Positions 11,209 through 21,724 of a stretch of DNA of 64,000 bases are shown in pieces (position 1 is the stretch's first letter; each line of letters opens with the position of its first letter). The DNA lies in contig JBAJFE010000014.1 in the NCBI GenBank assembly GCA_037903355.1, positions 6,572,001-6,636,000 of the forward strand, in the 5' to 3' direction. Below the pieces are notes generated by a model, which saw only the letters and a list, made by a program, of their open reading frames with translations, did not search any database and was not told the origin of the DNA. The stretch is from Trichuris trichiura (lineage: Eukaryota > Nematoda > Enoplea > Trichinellida > Trichuridae). The position numbers and the translations under genes are program-made.

Positions 11209-12130
11209 TAGAATCCTGCTGCGTTCTGGCTAAGTCACTGACAATTCATAGAAGCTCGCTGGATACTGATTGTAGCTGCGCAATTACTCCCTTTGGCCAC
11301 AACTCGAAGTCGTTCGGAAGAACCGTACGGTTGTTGCATTCAGTAGCCGGCGGGACGCTTGACGTCGTGTCATCAGTGGACGCCGTGAACAGAGAAACGT
11401 GAAGGTCACAAGGAACTCTTTCTTTGACACCAGGAAACGTAGTTCTTTCTTTTCTCTTGCACGGTTCCTGTCATAAGCATGCGGAGTTTTGTGTCTTCAC
11501 TGTCGATACTTTGTTCCAAGTCAGTTAGTTCAAAAATTCAGCATTTGGTGTCCACAAGTTTTCGTGAACCTCATCAAAGGAGATAAAGGCCACTGTTCGG
11601 TAACTGTTCCTTTACGGGAAGGAGATAAAGGTAGCTGTTACGTAATTTCCGTTTGATCTTTCATTTCATCAGTAATTTGTTACGGTCTGTAGATTAGAAC
11701 GGGTTTTAATAGGTCTTAAGGAAGTTTATGTGATGAAGAAGCCATGTCTTCCTAGGCACTTCAACACGATCGACCGGGTGGGGCATATGCCACCACAGAT
11801 CAAAAGGGCCCCCTTGGCGATTTGGGTTCCCCTGGACTTCAAAAGGGTACCCGGCTGGGCACATGCCCCACCATGAGAATCACTGACGCAGACCTTCAAA
11901 ATTTAGCAAAAAATGAAAACCATCGCAGATCCGATTTCCGTCACATATTGAGACAGGAGGCATAGAAGTCTATAATTTATTTCAGTGGGCGTTTAGTTTC
12001 CCAAAGCCAGCGCAATGCTTTGTATCCCTGAAGCTGTTAATGACAAGCATGTTCATCCTGGATAGCTGCACCGAAAAAGAAATGTAGGCAATATAGCGCT
12101 GAGCATAGAAAATACGGATTCATACAATCA
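11209..12130. other. Gene-free stretch with a hAT terminal fragment
   Basis: 11754-11884 resembles the right ends of the hAT elements at 23330-23462 and 32400-32536 (GTGGGGCATATGCC ... GAGAATCACTG). It is probably a stranded hAT end. I see nothing in the rest. Confidence 0.45.
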
Positions 12131-12775
12131 CCCTCGAACCCTCAGCAACTGCTGTGCCTCATCTGTGGGAAGACTTTTGCCAACGAAATCATGAAACCGT
12201 CAAAATTAATAAAACATTTAAACAGAATGCATGGCGATAAAGCCAGCAAAGATCTTACACATTTTCAACCTCTACGGGACAGCTTTAAAAAACAGCCGAG
12301 ATTATCAAGCATTTTTTTGTCTGCATCGAGTCAAAGTAACGATGGTTTACGTGCATTTTATAACCTGTCTTTAATGATTGTAAAACCTGGAAAACCGCAT
12401 ACTATTGATGAACAGTTGTTACTTCCCGCCGTAAGTGAGGTACTACGTGCTATGCTGCACATGCCAGCGACAAACATAACCAGGAAAATCCCCTTGAACA
12501 ATAATACTGTGCAACGACGAATTGATGAAATGGGTGCTGATGTAGAGAGCACGCTGTGTGAATTTTTGAAAACGGCGCAATTTTCACTACAGTTGGACGA
12601 GTCCGTTTCGCCGCAGAATGAGGCATTGTTGGTTGCATACGCAGGGTTCACAAAAGGGGAAAAGCTAGAACAGGAACTACTGTTTGCGGGAGAAATCATA
12701 GCTGACACTAAGGGGGAGTCTGTAGTTTGCACTGTACAGGGTTTCTTTCAAAGAAAAGGAATTCCGCTAACAAAC

Positions 12776-13818
12776 TGTGGCAGAGATGGTTGCACCAGCA
12801 CCCCAGTGAGCGCGGGCAGAAATCCGTCCATGGGAGCGCAGCCCAAAGAGCGACATGGGGTCTCGGACTCGACAGCGACAAGAAGGCACGATCAACGTGA
12901 GAACCTCACTTCGATGGCCTAGCGCAAAGGAGGCAAGGGCCAGGCTTAGCGCCGGGTCCCGCCACTTGCCCCCCAGTAAGGGGATTAGGCGATGGCTGAA
13001 GAGTCTGCGGTCCGTGGGAATGCCCAGAGCAGAGGCCGTGGAAGGCTATATATACGCGTCAAGTCTGAGCCCACTGAGTTCCGGCTATCGTTATCAGCTG
13101 TGCGTTCGATCTATCGCTTTACTCCATAGTAAACCGTTGTTACACGCGAGTCTTAATGGTCCGGCAAACCACAAGCTATCAAGGTATGGGAACCACGCAG
13201 CCAGACAAGTCCGTCGATGTGAAACTCATCCCGGAGTATGACGGCTTGGACAGACAGGTGATCACTGATTGGCTCGAGAAAGTCGAGTTAGTGTGCCGGT
13301 TGCGTGGGATCTACGACGTCGCGACGGTCATAGCTCACCGGCGGTGCCTTCGCGGTGTAAATGCAACTGGCTGGCGAAGACCAGAAAGATCTTGTCAAGG
13401 TCAAACAAGCCCTGACCGCCGCTTTCGTGGTAGACTCGTTCGTCGCCTACGAGCAGTTCGTCTCGTGGAAGTTGAGAGCTGACGAGCCGCCGGACATGGT
13501 CTTGGCAGAACCGAGAAGTCTGGCAGCCGTGTTCGGTAGACTGTCAGAAAAGACCCTGGCATGTGCCTTTGTGGCCAGGTTGCCAGGGAACGTTTGACAG
13601 TTTTTGAGAGCAGGATCTCGCAACGAAGAGCTGAGCCTGAACCAAATTTTCGCCCTCGCCCGTGCGATCATCGTGGACGACCGCCCCGCAGGTTCTCAAG
13701 AAACTTGCTTTGGTAATCCAGAGTCTAAGACTTCATGTCACTCTTTGGGCTGCGCTCCCACGGACGGATTTCTGCCTGCGCTCACTGGGGTGCTGATGCG
13801 ACCTTTTCTGCCCCACAA
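12776..13818 (+). mobile_element. Ty3/Gypsy fragment: 5' LTR, gag, and an inverted scrap of LTR
   Basis: It starts at TGTGGCAGAGATGGTTG and runs through an LTR-like region to about 13145 with a TATA box (TATATATA about 13046-13053). A gag remnant follows. The right end (about 13735-13818) is, in reverse complement, the same as the first 80 bp of the LTR. So the element is bounded by long inverted rather than direct repeats, which implies an internal rearrangement. ACAAA occurs at both junctions (12767-12771 and just after the CCCC at the right) and may be the target duplication. The insertion splits a hAT transposase gene. Confidence 0.65.
13156..13680 (+). pseudogene. Gypsy gag fragment
   Basis: The translation begins MVRQTTSYQGMG and contains DVKLIPEYDGLDRQVITDWL then ELVCRLRGIYDVATVI. 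It shifts frame near 13355 to LAGEDQKDLVKVKQALTAAF and FVAYEQFVSWKLRADE, and after a TGA at 13596 resumes with FLRAGSRNEELSLNQIFALA. This pattern (IPEFDG, WL.K.E..C.L.GI, then an FAYEQF-like motif) is that of the gag of the Gypsy piece at 32.7-33.6 kb. Neither zinc knuckle nor pol follows. Confidence 0.6.
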
Positions 13819-14506
13819 ATATGATGTCAGTTGCGACGGATGGTGCTCCTTCAATGGTAGCATGCCATTGGAGTTTTATATCTTACCTGAAACGTTCGGT
13901 TCCAAACGTTCTGACAGTGTATTGCGTAATACACTGACAACACCTGGTTGCGAAGCGCCGCAGTGCTTGTCTATGTCGTCCCTTGCAATACGTTATCCTA
14001 GCGATCAACAAAATTCAGAAAAATCCATCAAAAGACAGATTATTCAGCCAGTTATGTGACGAAAATGATGAGTTCATCCGTTTGCTTATCCACACAGAAG
14101 TTAGACGGCTGTCAAGAGGCGTATATGCCTGAACCGTTTCTGTCAGCTTTTTATAACGGTTTTGCAGTTCTTTAAAAACGTTGAAGTCGAGCACAGGAAC
14201 AACTTGAAGAAGCACAAGGGCGACATCGCTTATCTGTCAGATCTTTATTTGGGTCTTGCATGCTACGGGGGCGCCGGAAGATGAAGCGGCAACTTCAAAG
14301 GCGGTCACATGATCATTACTACGTCACCTGAACAATGGGTGACCTAAGCTATTGTTCACTGTGTACACATGCGAGCGATGCGTATCAGCGAAGGAACGCT
14401 GCTCATCTGGAAACAGACGCTGCACATCTGGAAACAGATGGCCGTTCTGATAATTCTTTCCAAGCGCGTCCTATAACCCTGCCGGTCATCCTGTCCTGCC
14501 CTAGCC

Positions 14507-14558
14507 TAAGCCTAAGCCTAAGCCTAAGCTTAAGCCTAAGCCTAAACCTTAACATGAC
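14507..14558. repeat. Interstitial telomere-like tract (GCCTAA)n
   Basis: About seven near-perfect units of CCTAAG/GCCTAA, the complement of the nematode telomere unit TTAGGC. It is directly preceded by CTGCCCTAG, a sequence shared by the short Merlin copies. It lies in the subterminal part of the Merlin element, between the left inverted repeat and the transposase gene. Confidence 0.85.
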
Positions 14559-14700
14559 GCGTGTTCGTTGCTGCTGTTGGGTTTTGCAGTTTTGACAGTG
14601 GCGCAAGCCACAAGAAGCATAGCGCAAAGTAACGTTATTTAGCGATCACTGAAAAAGCGAGCAATGAGTAACGCAAAAAGAGAAAAAACCATACGTACTG

Positions 14701-15674
14701 CTAACGCAGGCGTTCAGCCTGACGATGGCGACGTAATGTTGGTGCGTTCTGGCGACGACTGACCGCTGACGTCGCTGGAGGTGCTTCCGACGGGTTCACT
14801 TGGGTCCTACTCAGGCACAAGGCGTCAATGGAGGTACACATTAACGCTCGACATACCGTTGACTGTGGCAACGACTGTGGGGCTGGCGGCTCATCCTGTC
14901 GGGGTGGGTGCAACCGGAGGATGACGTCGAGGATCGCATCGAACGCATCAGCGGTCCCTATACGCCTCCTCCACATGAACTCGGACAGGTGCACCGGCGT
15001 TGTGGCCAGCGCGTCGGCTGCTAGTTGCCGCAAATATCTGCACCAACGGATTGCGGCCTGCTTACAGATTCCTGAAACACACATAATCCCGGCAGCAACA
15101 ACAATTTTCGCGGATAACTACCCAGCTGTTCTACGCAGAACTTGATCGTAGCGTGCCCTTGACTCCAATGATAAATAATCTGGACCGCCTTTCTTAGGGG
15201 TAACCTTTCGCGCGGCACTGTAAAGAACATATTGGAACTATACCCGGCAGAACTGCGACTGCAATACTAACTAACATACTTACCGCCGAACCAAGTGCCT
15301 GAGCGTACCGAGAATTTTTTGCGGCAGGACCGTTTGTAGCAGCGCCAAACCATGCCGCCAGGGGCCAGATGCATGCCCTGGCCGCAACAGGGGCACATCC
15401 TCTCCCTGTGCAGCAGGCCCTTGCCTCGTAGAAAGAGCACAGCCGCATTTTCGTCTGGGACTGTCTCCTGCAGCCAGTCGATGCCCCCCAGTCTGCCGCG
15501 CCTTCTTCGGGTCTCCCTTACGCTGCCTCCACTTGCCGATGGGACGTTGTCACTACATCCCGGGGCGGGGGCACAGCCTTTACTTGTCGATGGGACGTTG
15601 TCGCTAGAACCCAGGGCACGGTCTCTGCCTTCAGTTGTCGTTGGGACGTTGTCACTAGATTCCGGGACAGACAT
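14701..15674 (-). CDS. ISXO2-like (Merlin) transposase-derived ORF lacking the DDE core
   Basis: Proposed exons on the - strand: 15674-15284, 15217-15119, 15071-14701, with introns of 66 and 47 nt (GT...AG) that join in phase to 286 codons. Residues 4-54 are three 17-aa repeats built on SDNVP. A zinc ribbon follows (CPCCG at about 94-98, C112 and C117 in RCYKRSCRKKFSV) and the ISXO2 hallmark SGTWF. After the first intron come RLPLRKAVQIIYHWSQG and an HTH-like QLG ... AAIRWCRYLRQLA. The chain then jumps to HLSEFMWRRR, which in ISXO2-like transposases is the C-terminal block after the catalytic domain. The roughly 100-residue DDE/N part is absent, so transposition activity is not expected. It could be a DNA-binding relic or repressor, or simply an internal deletion. 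The splice model is inference from frame and motif continuity. Confidence 0.6.
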
Positions 15675-16338
15675 AACGCAGAATGCGATTTACCCTGCCT
15701 ACCAAGGCACGCCTCAGCTCGGAAAGTTGACCTGCGATGTTTTTCACGAATTCCTACACGACGTATCAGCTTGAACACCTGCAGGTCCCATTGTGTTTCC
15801 CGTAACTTCAATGCATGCGCACCTGCTAAATTCCATGCTTTCACTAAACCTGACGATAACGTCCGTCCCGTTGTGCCGATAACAATCATTTATTACGCTG
15901 TAGATTCGCAGATTACGCTTTGAAGTAGCCGCCTCAACTTCCGGCACCCCTGTAGCATACTAGACCCATTTATTTTAAATATAGCGAAACGAATCTCCAG
16001 TTGCACGGAGATGATCTGAATCTGATCAAGACCAAGAACGTTATTTCGGCCATTGTCTCCAAACTCTTGCTTTTGAAGCAGAACTTGGCACGTGGACAGT
16101 TTTACCAGTTGCCTGATCTTGGCGAGCTGAAGAAGACGCAGCATACCTGACGACGATGTCTACGTTTACTGCGACCAGTTGAGTGTGCCGCACAAGAAAA
16201 TGCATGAAAGATACAGGGACGTCTTGAAAATGAGAATACCAGCCTGGATTTTGGACCCATATTCAAACACTAACGAAATAGAGACATTTTTGCAAGAAGA
16301 GCTGATTGAATTGCAAGCTATGGGCATGAAGTAATAAA

Positions 16339-16790
16339 AGAGGAAGGCGACTGATCGTAGTTCCCCTGCAGTGCTTCCCGCCAGAAGCCAGAATTGCAAT
16401 ATTTATGCTCGATTTCCCATTGCAAAACCAGTAAACGTCGATAGGCGGATTCCTGTACCCATGACTATCAGAGAGCTCATGCAGTTCGTTTTCTCAACCT
16501 TCGACTTCCACCTTAACTCGCCACAGGAAACGTATGCAACAGTTCGTTCAAAGTTCATATGTTCGTGTTACATGCTCATGTTCATGAATTACATGTTGAT
16601 ATATGGACTATGCGGCCTGACTGTCCTTTAACGATCCTGATCAAGGGTCACTGGGTTTTGCGGAACGAAACAAACTACGTCAAATTACTTCAAGCAAATA
16701 ACCACAACAGAACTAACCTTAACGAAACAGATTTCTGGTCTATTCTGGAAAAGTAATTTTGAAATGAGAAATAGCAAAGCTATTTATAGC
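16339..16790. other. No gene recognised
   Basis: Open frames at 16371-16631 and 16559-16756 show no family motifs. They probably reflect chance or the tail of the hAT element. Confidence 0.4.
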
Positions 16791-16799
16791 AGTTTGAAC

Positions 16800-17310
16800 A
16801 GTTTTTCTCTTTATTAAGGATCTTCCGTTTTTTGCCAGAAATTTTTCTTGAGGAGCTTTCTGCCCTAACCTTGGGCCATCTTCAGCGCAAACAGCCATAA
16901 AACAAAAATTAACGAAGCCACTCTTTGCCTTCGCCAGGATCAGCTGGCAGGTACGTTTTCCGTATTGCCAGCCGACGTGGTTTCTTCTCGAGTCGACCCT
17001 TGAATCAGTTTAAACTGTCTACTGCACTCCCTTGAACTTTCATTCCTGCCCGTCGGAGACTGCTCTGCTGTAGCATTGGCCACGTGGAGTTGACCTCGAT
17101 GAATCAAGTGTCGTCTCGACGGGAAACCACGTCGGCTGGCAGTGCAGAAAAGCTAGTCACCAGTCAGTCCTGGTGAAGGCCAGGAGAGGTTTCGTGAATT
17201 TTTGTTTGCTTGGTTGTTTGCGCTGAAGACGGCATAAAGTTGTCCTGAAAGCTCCGCAAAAAGTTTCTTATGAAAAACAGAAGATTCTTAATAAAGAGAA
17301 AAAAACGTTA
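16800..17310. mobile_element. PLE-related fold-back (palindromic) element
   Basis: The left arm (about 16805-16990) and right arm (about 17110-17300) are inverted copies: for example CTTGAGGAGCTTTCTGCCC with its partner near 17250, and GCCAGCCGACGTGGTTTC near 16970 with GAAACCACGTCGGCTGGC near 17122. Each arm carries a hammerhead-like core, 16851-16887 on the - strand and 17223-17258 on the + strand (CTGAAGA ... CTGAAAGC). No protein coding. Confidence 0.55.
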
Positions 17311-17786
17311 TATGATTTCTAATCCCGTTAAAGAACAAGTGGAAACCAATTAAAAAGAAAGATAAAGGCCAAGTGCAAACGGAGCACAACGGTGACCACA
17401 AGCCTGTGGTAAACAAGAGAAAAGGGAAGAAGAAAAAACAAGAAAGAACGAAAAAAGAACACAGGAAAGAAAATTCCGGGGAAGTGGAGTGGACGGTTTA
17501 AATTTCTTTGCTTAAACTCCATTTACATTGGGTGGTTCAACGATTTCCCCGTTATTTTATGTCGCGCTTTCACTGAGGGCGGCTGCTTGAAGGCTGTTCT
17601 GATGTAACACCGGCCACGTGGAGTCAACTACGATGAGTCGACAGGAAACCACGTCGGCTGGCAATACGGAAGAGCTCCTCACCAGTCGATCTTAGCGAAA
17701 CAAAGATAGGTTTCGTGAATTTTTGTTTGCTTGGCTGTTTGCGATGAAGACGGCCCAAGGTTGGGGTCGAAAGCTACTCAAGAAAA

Positions 17787-18025
17787 GGATCTAGTCTGAA
17801 TTCGGCCCTCCGTCGGCTGAGGCGATAACTTCAAACGGCAATGCGCGACGATGTTGCGACGATATCGAGGTTGTTGACCCATAAACCTTATGTTTAGGCT
17901 TAGGCTTAGGCTAGGGCAGGAGAAGATGGCCGGCAAACGTATTGTTCCATTGCTCCTTAATCCGCATTTGACCTCATTTGAAGTTATCGCCTCAGCCGAC
18001 GGAGGGCCGAATTCAGACTAGACCC
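17787..18025. mobile_element. Merlin-family MITE with TTAGGC tract (copy B)
   Basis: 239 bp with nearly perfect inverted ends of about 49 bp. The left starts GGATCTAGTCTGAATTCGG, and the right end read inward starts GGGTCTAGTCTGAATTCGG; both continue into GGCGATAACTTCAAA-type sequence. 17890-17918 holds three TTAGGC units followed by CTAGGGCAGG. No transposase. I see no clear 8-bp target duplication (CAAGAAAA against AAAATTTC). Confidence 0.8.
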
Positions 18026-18189
18026 AAAATTTCTGATGAAAAACTGGAGATCTGTAATAAGGATAAAAAACTTCATGTTGAAGCGTCTTTATTACGGATC
18101 AGTTGTGCCGTTGATATTTACAATGAACGTAAAAAATTCCCCAGAGCTTTCGGGTCTATCGTCGTCGTCGTCACTGCTTAAACAATTTT

Positions 18190-19690
18190 AAGTGTCCCGA
18201 ACTTTACGGACTCCGCAAAATTCACAAGGCAAGAGTTCCGTTTAGACCAGTCGTTTCCAGCGTCAATAACGTAATATCAAAGCCATGCACTTCTCTAAAA
18301 GAAATACGTAAACCATTAACGGGTAAACGCGATTCCAATGTTGTAAACTGTAAAGACTCTTGCGCGGCGTTAAAACCACTCAAATTAACATCAGACAACA
18401 TTATGGTAAGCAATGACGTCAAAGATCTTTTCACAAGTATTCTCATAAACTACACAACTTTTTGTTTTTCAAAAACTACACAATTAACGTATTACAGAAC
18501 CCCTTCAAGCGTGACACCATGAGACGTCTAAGAACCAAACTAAACCCCTTTCACATTACAAAATTGATTGCCTTTTGCATGAAACAAGGGAATTACTTCA
18601 GGTTCCAGGACACGTTCTTCTCCCAACGAGATGGTGCTCCCAGGGGCAGTCCACTATCCCCCACTCTAGCGCAGATCTTCATGGAACATTTCGGAGAGAA
18701 GGCGTTTGCTAGCATAGGCTCTGAGGATGCACCTGTTTTTTTCAAATGTAACGTAGACGACATTTTTGCCATTACTACCGTAGGCAAAGAAGGGACGTTT
18801 CTAAACCATTTAAACAGTATCTTTCCCAGTAGGCAGAAGTAAATAACAAACTTCCCTTCTAAGACTTTTTAGTGATAAAACAAAGCATCTTGAAGACAGG
18901 AGGTTTCTTAACAGGGCGATGGATTTTCATATTGGCAATACGGTTGACTGTATGACCCGTTGATGGAATCTGAAACCATCGCCATTACCACTATCGCTGA
19001 TGACGGGACAAGGTTAGCCCTGAAAGCTACGAAACACTAAGTGTATTGTTCTGAACTTTTCCTTCATAATTGCTCACCCATCCGTTGGTAGGGCATTTGC
19101 TTCAGTTTAATTTCAGATTCCATCAACAAGCCATACAGTCAACCGTACTGCCAATATAAAACAAAGCAACAAATTAGGGACCTTCGTTTATAGAAAACCA
19201 ACCTATTCCGACAGGTATCTGCACTTAACTTTCCACCATCCTTTGTCGGTCAAACGAGGTATTGTAAAAGGAATGGCTGATCGGGCCCTAGCAATCTGTG
19301 ACCCCGCAATTCTACCTGCTGAATTAAAACACATCCTTAATACATTTACAGATAACGGGTACCCACACTCACTAGTTAAACGCGTCATCGCCAAATGCAA
19401 ACGGCATTCAAACCCTTCTAGTAAGGGCAATAGTAGCATCAAAAGTAATAACATTACTAACGCGGATAATGCTAATAACAACAGTAATACTAGCACTAAT
19501 ACTAATAAGAATAACAATGATAATACTGGAGTCACGAATAGTCCGCCCATTTTGTTTTTCCCTTATTACAGCGGCATCGGAAAGCGAATCCTACGATTAA
19601 GCCGTTCTCTTGATTTTGCGGTTCGGTTTACGACATCAAACAGTTTACATAATGTAAAGCTTTATTACGGAGTAGGTTCCCGTTTAATGC
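18190..19690 (+). pseudogene. PLE reverse transcriptase, broken
   Basis: The upstream part (18190-18460, one frame) reads ELYGLRKIHKARVPFRPVVS, and the next part (18462-18842) contains FSQRDGAPRGSPLSPTLAQI and VDDIFAI, the PLE RT finger and palm motifs (VDD is the catalytic pair). After an insertion the chain resumes with TFVYRKPTYSDRYLHLTFHH, SVKRGIVKGMADRA and ILFFPYYSGIGKR, the region that joins RT to the endonuclease in PLEs. Residues encoded at 19430-19530 are a run of Asn/Thr/Ser (AAT/ACT/AGT codons). Frame changes near 18440 and 18840 and the fold-back insertion disable it. Confidence 0.8.
18897..19175. mobile_element. Fold-back insertion inside the PLE RT
   Basis: Inverted arms: GGCAATACGGTTGACTGTAT at 18938 pairs with ATACAGTCAACCGTACTGCC at 19132, and GATGGAATCTGAAA at 18963 with TTTCAGATTCCATC at 19110. 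A hammerhead-like core lies at 18997-19030 (+). RT codons continue on either side (ILKTG ... TFVYRKP), so the block is a later insertion. Confidence 0.6.
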
Positions 19691-19812
19691 GTTCTAACTC
19701 CGGAGCTTTCGGATCAACTGAGACCCGTCTTCAGCAGTTCTAAATAATGGATATCTATTATTTAGAACCGCTGAAGACGGGTCTCAGTTGACCCGAAAGC
19801 TCCGGAGCGAAG
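19690..19812. ncRNA. Head-to-head hammerhead-like motifs (palindrome)
   Basis: - strand core 19697-19733 and + strand core 19771-19808: CTGAAGA, then GGGTC/GACCC (one arm GGATC), GAAAG and the self-complementary CTCCGGAG. The two arms pair almost perfectly around a short loop near 19750. The core order CUGANGA - stem II - GAAA - short stem III is the hammerhead pattern known from PLE long terminal repeats. Ribozyme activity is inferred, not shown. Confidence 0.6.
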
Positions 19813-19849
19813 TCGGCCGCAGAAGAAACAAGCAGAGAAGATCATAGAA

Positions 19850-20071
19850 GAAACAGTGAAGACCTCGGCAGTCGTCAAGTATTCCTCTCAGTGCTTGCTC
19901 GACCTACAACCGCAGATTATTTGTCGCGAGAGCCCTTTACATCTACGCCAGGTTAAGGAGACCTTTTACATCCGCCATAACCACACTATCAACCGTGACA
20001 AAGGAGTGGAGGTTAGCATGACTTGGGACGCGCTTATTAGTAAAACCAGGTGTTGCTCCTTGCCAAGTTGA
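19850..20071 (+). pseudogene. PLE GIY-YIG endonuclease, C-terminal fragment
   Basis: Translates to CRESPLHLRQVKETFYIRHN followed by INRDKGVEVSMTW, which matches the end of PLE GIY-YIG domains (R-x-LHLRKVKEALYI-like, N-x-D-x-G). The GIY and YIG motifs themselves are missing. It follows the RT fragment in the order normal for PLEs. Confidence 0.65.
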
Positions 20072-20346
20072 CCTCTCCCTCCCCTTTTTGTTCCGTGTGC
20101 CTATTTAATACCCATTCGGAAAAAGCATTTTCTCCTCCGGGCACTTTGAAGTTTATTTACAGATACATCAAACAGGCCAAACCCGGGAACCAAAAGACCA
20201 ACTATGAAACTTTGGAGAATAGAAAGCAGTTTACATGTAAGTAGTACGTACTGCGTACGTAAGTGCTGGCTGTGTAGTTAGTACAAATTCGTTCTATTTC
20301 GGTTTTCACTTCTTCTTTAACGGGATTTCAGTTCATATAAAATTTT

Positions 20347-20612
20347 TTCAGATCTTTTCAGGCTCATTCCCCCCGCAAGAGCAGGCGGCAGTATCAAGGG
20401 GTAATACGCGACAATAACACGGGTCAGCGGAACAACGGGAGGGACGTCTTAGTGCGGGTCACTGAACACTGAACAATGAACCATCACACCTTATGTGTAT
20501 GCTTACGCGTAGGCTAGGGCAGAACAGAACGGCCGGCAGACGTACAGTACCCACTTGACCTCCTTAGAAGTTGCCGCCTGCTCTTGCGGGGGGAACGAGC
20601 GTGAGAAGGCCC
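20347..20612. mobile_element. Merlin-family MITE, diverged telomere tract (copy C)
   Basis: Inverted ends: CATTCCCCCCGCAAGAGCAG at 20364 pairs with CTGCTCTTGCGGGGGGAACG at 20578, both leading into GGCGGC/GCCGCC plus TATCAAGG- or CTTAGAAG-type sequence. The centre keeps TGCTTACGCGTAGGCTAGGG at 20500, a mutated TTAGGC tract followed by the family's CTAGGGCAG. Confidence 0.65.
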
Positions 20613-21724
20613 AGCATTTCTATCGTAACGCGTTTTCTCCTACCGCGTATATCCTTATGTTTACATCTTGGTCCAGCTTTCGATCACAGTTGCCTTTCCC
20701 AGGCAGTTGTGTGGTTTAACTGCACTCATGAGAAAAACGGGAAAAATAATGACTGAAGACAAGTATGAAAATTTCACGTCTTGTTACAAGGAATCCAGTG
20801 TTCTGCAGAATGCTGATACCGTAATTTTGTTGATTCATACGATAAATCTATTGCGGCAGCCATCAAAGCAAAAGAATAAAACTTACTGAAGTGATGGGAG
20901 ATCACCAAACCTGCATCGATCGAAGTCCTGCACGACATTTGATTACACGTCTTAGAATATATTTAGCACTGGTGCCCGCTCCAAGTCGTCAACAAACGAA
21001 TGATTGGACATTTTAGAGAGCAGACATAAAAAGTTCTCACGGTGTGACGCTGTTGACCTGCCGATGCCGATTCAACGGAAGGTCGTCAAATGAGCATTTG
21101 CTTTACTGTTTACATTTTTAGCTGTCTTCGTGAAGGTGGACTGCCTAACGCGCTAAGTTCAGCCGGAAGGAAGAGATCGCACGGACATTTCAGCTGCTGT
21201 TCATTGCATAATCTTGCATGTTTCCTTAGCCAATGTACGCCGTTGGTCATAGACAAGCTTTGCGATGCTCCGGTCATGCTAAAAGGCGCTTATAACAAAC
21301 AACTGTGCGCTAGAGCTTTTGCAGGTTCAGTCGAGTTGTTTTCAAGAACTTGATGCTTTGAGTAAGTCTAGCAAATGACATTCAAATCTGTTTCTGTAGA
21401 CCTATAACTTCCCAATAGGGTAATTCTTGACTCACCTTTTTAAGACAGGAATACTGACGGGCATCTTATTGTCTTACACAGATTATTTTCTGATACGTCT
21501 TATTCGGACAGTCGTTCAGGCCATACCAGAGTTCCACAAAATTGTATGGTCCTGTTCCGTAAGCATTATGCTTACAAAAATGTGGCAATGCAGTAAGTCG
21601 GGCAGTGATTATTCTAACTACGAAAAATTTTATAATAGTTGCTATTGCCAATTCTTCGATAACCATGTTTTCTTTCTTAGAACGACTGTATAAAAAAATA
21701 GAGAAACGTCCTGAATTTTGTGTA
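20613..21724. other. No gene recognised
   Basis: Several open frames of 60-90 codons on both strands (for example 21090-21353 and 21427-21693) lack any recognisable motif. I see no repeat ends. Confidence 0.4.

Larger units (their letters stand above)
14251..15967 (-). mobile_element. Merlin (ISXO2/IS1595-like) transposon carrying a telomere-like tract
   Basis: Both ends read inward as GGGTCT(T/A)G(C/T)ATGCTAC then GGGG(C/T)GCCGGAAG and GCGGC(A/T)ACTTCAAA, about 50-bp terminal inverted repeats. Flanks are CTTTATTT (14243-14250) and ATTTATTT (15968-15975), a near-perfect 8-bp duplication as known for Merlin. Inside is an ISXO2-like transposase reading frame on the - strand and a (GCCTAA)n tract at 14507-14558. 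It is inserted in a hAT transposase pseudogene. It is the only family member here with coding capacity and defines the family to which the short copies at 17.8, 20.4, 24.4 and 28.9 kb belong. Confidence 0.8.
12131..16338 (+). pseudogene. hAT transposase gene split by two later insertions
   Basis: It reads as a ZBED5/SCAND3/FAM200-like hAT transposase in three blocks. Block 1 (12131-12775) has a BED-type finger (CLICGK ... HLNRMH), then FSLQLDESVSPQNEALLVAY, the RNase-H-fold entry. Block 2 (about 13819-14250) continues with MSVATDGAPSMVA and, in another frame, LLIHTEVRWLSRGVCLNRF. Block 3 (about 15976-16338) has TNLQLHGDDLNLIKTKN, then MHERYRDVLKMRIPAWILDPY and LQEELIELQ. Joining the blocks across the insertions restores family order exactly. 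The gaps are a Gypsy fragment (12776-13818) and a Merlin element (14251-15967). Frameshifts also occur within blocks 2 and 3, and the C-terminal dimerisation domain is missing after 16338. Confidence 0.75.
17560..20250 (+). mobile_element. Penelope-like retroelement (PLE), degenerate and nested
   Basis: It holds PLE reverse transcriptase pieces (about 18190-18842), the RT thumb/linker (about 19170-19690) and the end of a GIY-YIG endonuclease (about 19850-20070), all on the + strand and in family order. These are separated by a fold-back insertion (18897-19175) and a hammerhead palindrome (19690-19810). Hammerhead-like cores lie at 17742-17775 (+), 18141-18176 (-) and 18997-19030 (+). A Merlin MITE (17787-18025) sits near the left end. 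Frames are broken throughout. Confidence 0.7.

Noticed and set aside
14507..14558. True telomere or ancient chromosome-fusion point
   Set aside because: The tract sits at a fixed place inside a transposon with inverted ends and recurs in four related copies, so it travels with the element.
14335..14595. 86-codon + strand frame ending in a Ser-Leu repeat
   Set aside because: The repeat is just the translation of the telomere-like (CCTAAG)n tract.
15352..15774. 140-codon + strand open frame with Pro/Leu-rich repeats
   Set aside because: It is the reverse of the SDNVP repeat region of the ISXO2-like protein, and only the - strand reading shows zinc-ribbon and SGTWF motifs.
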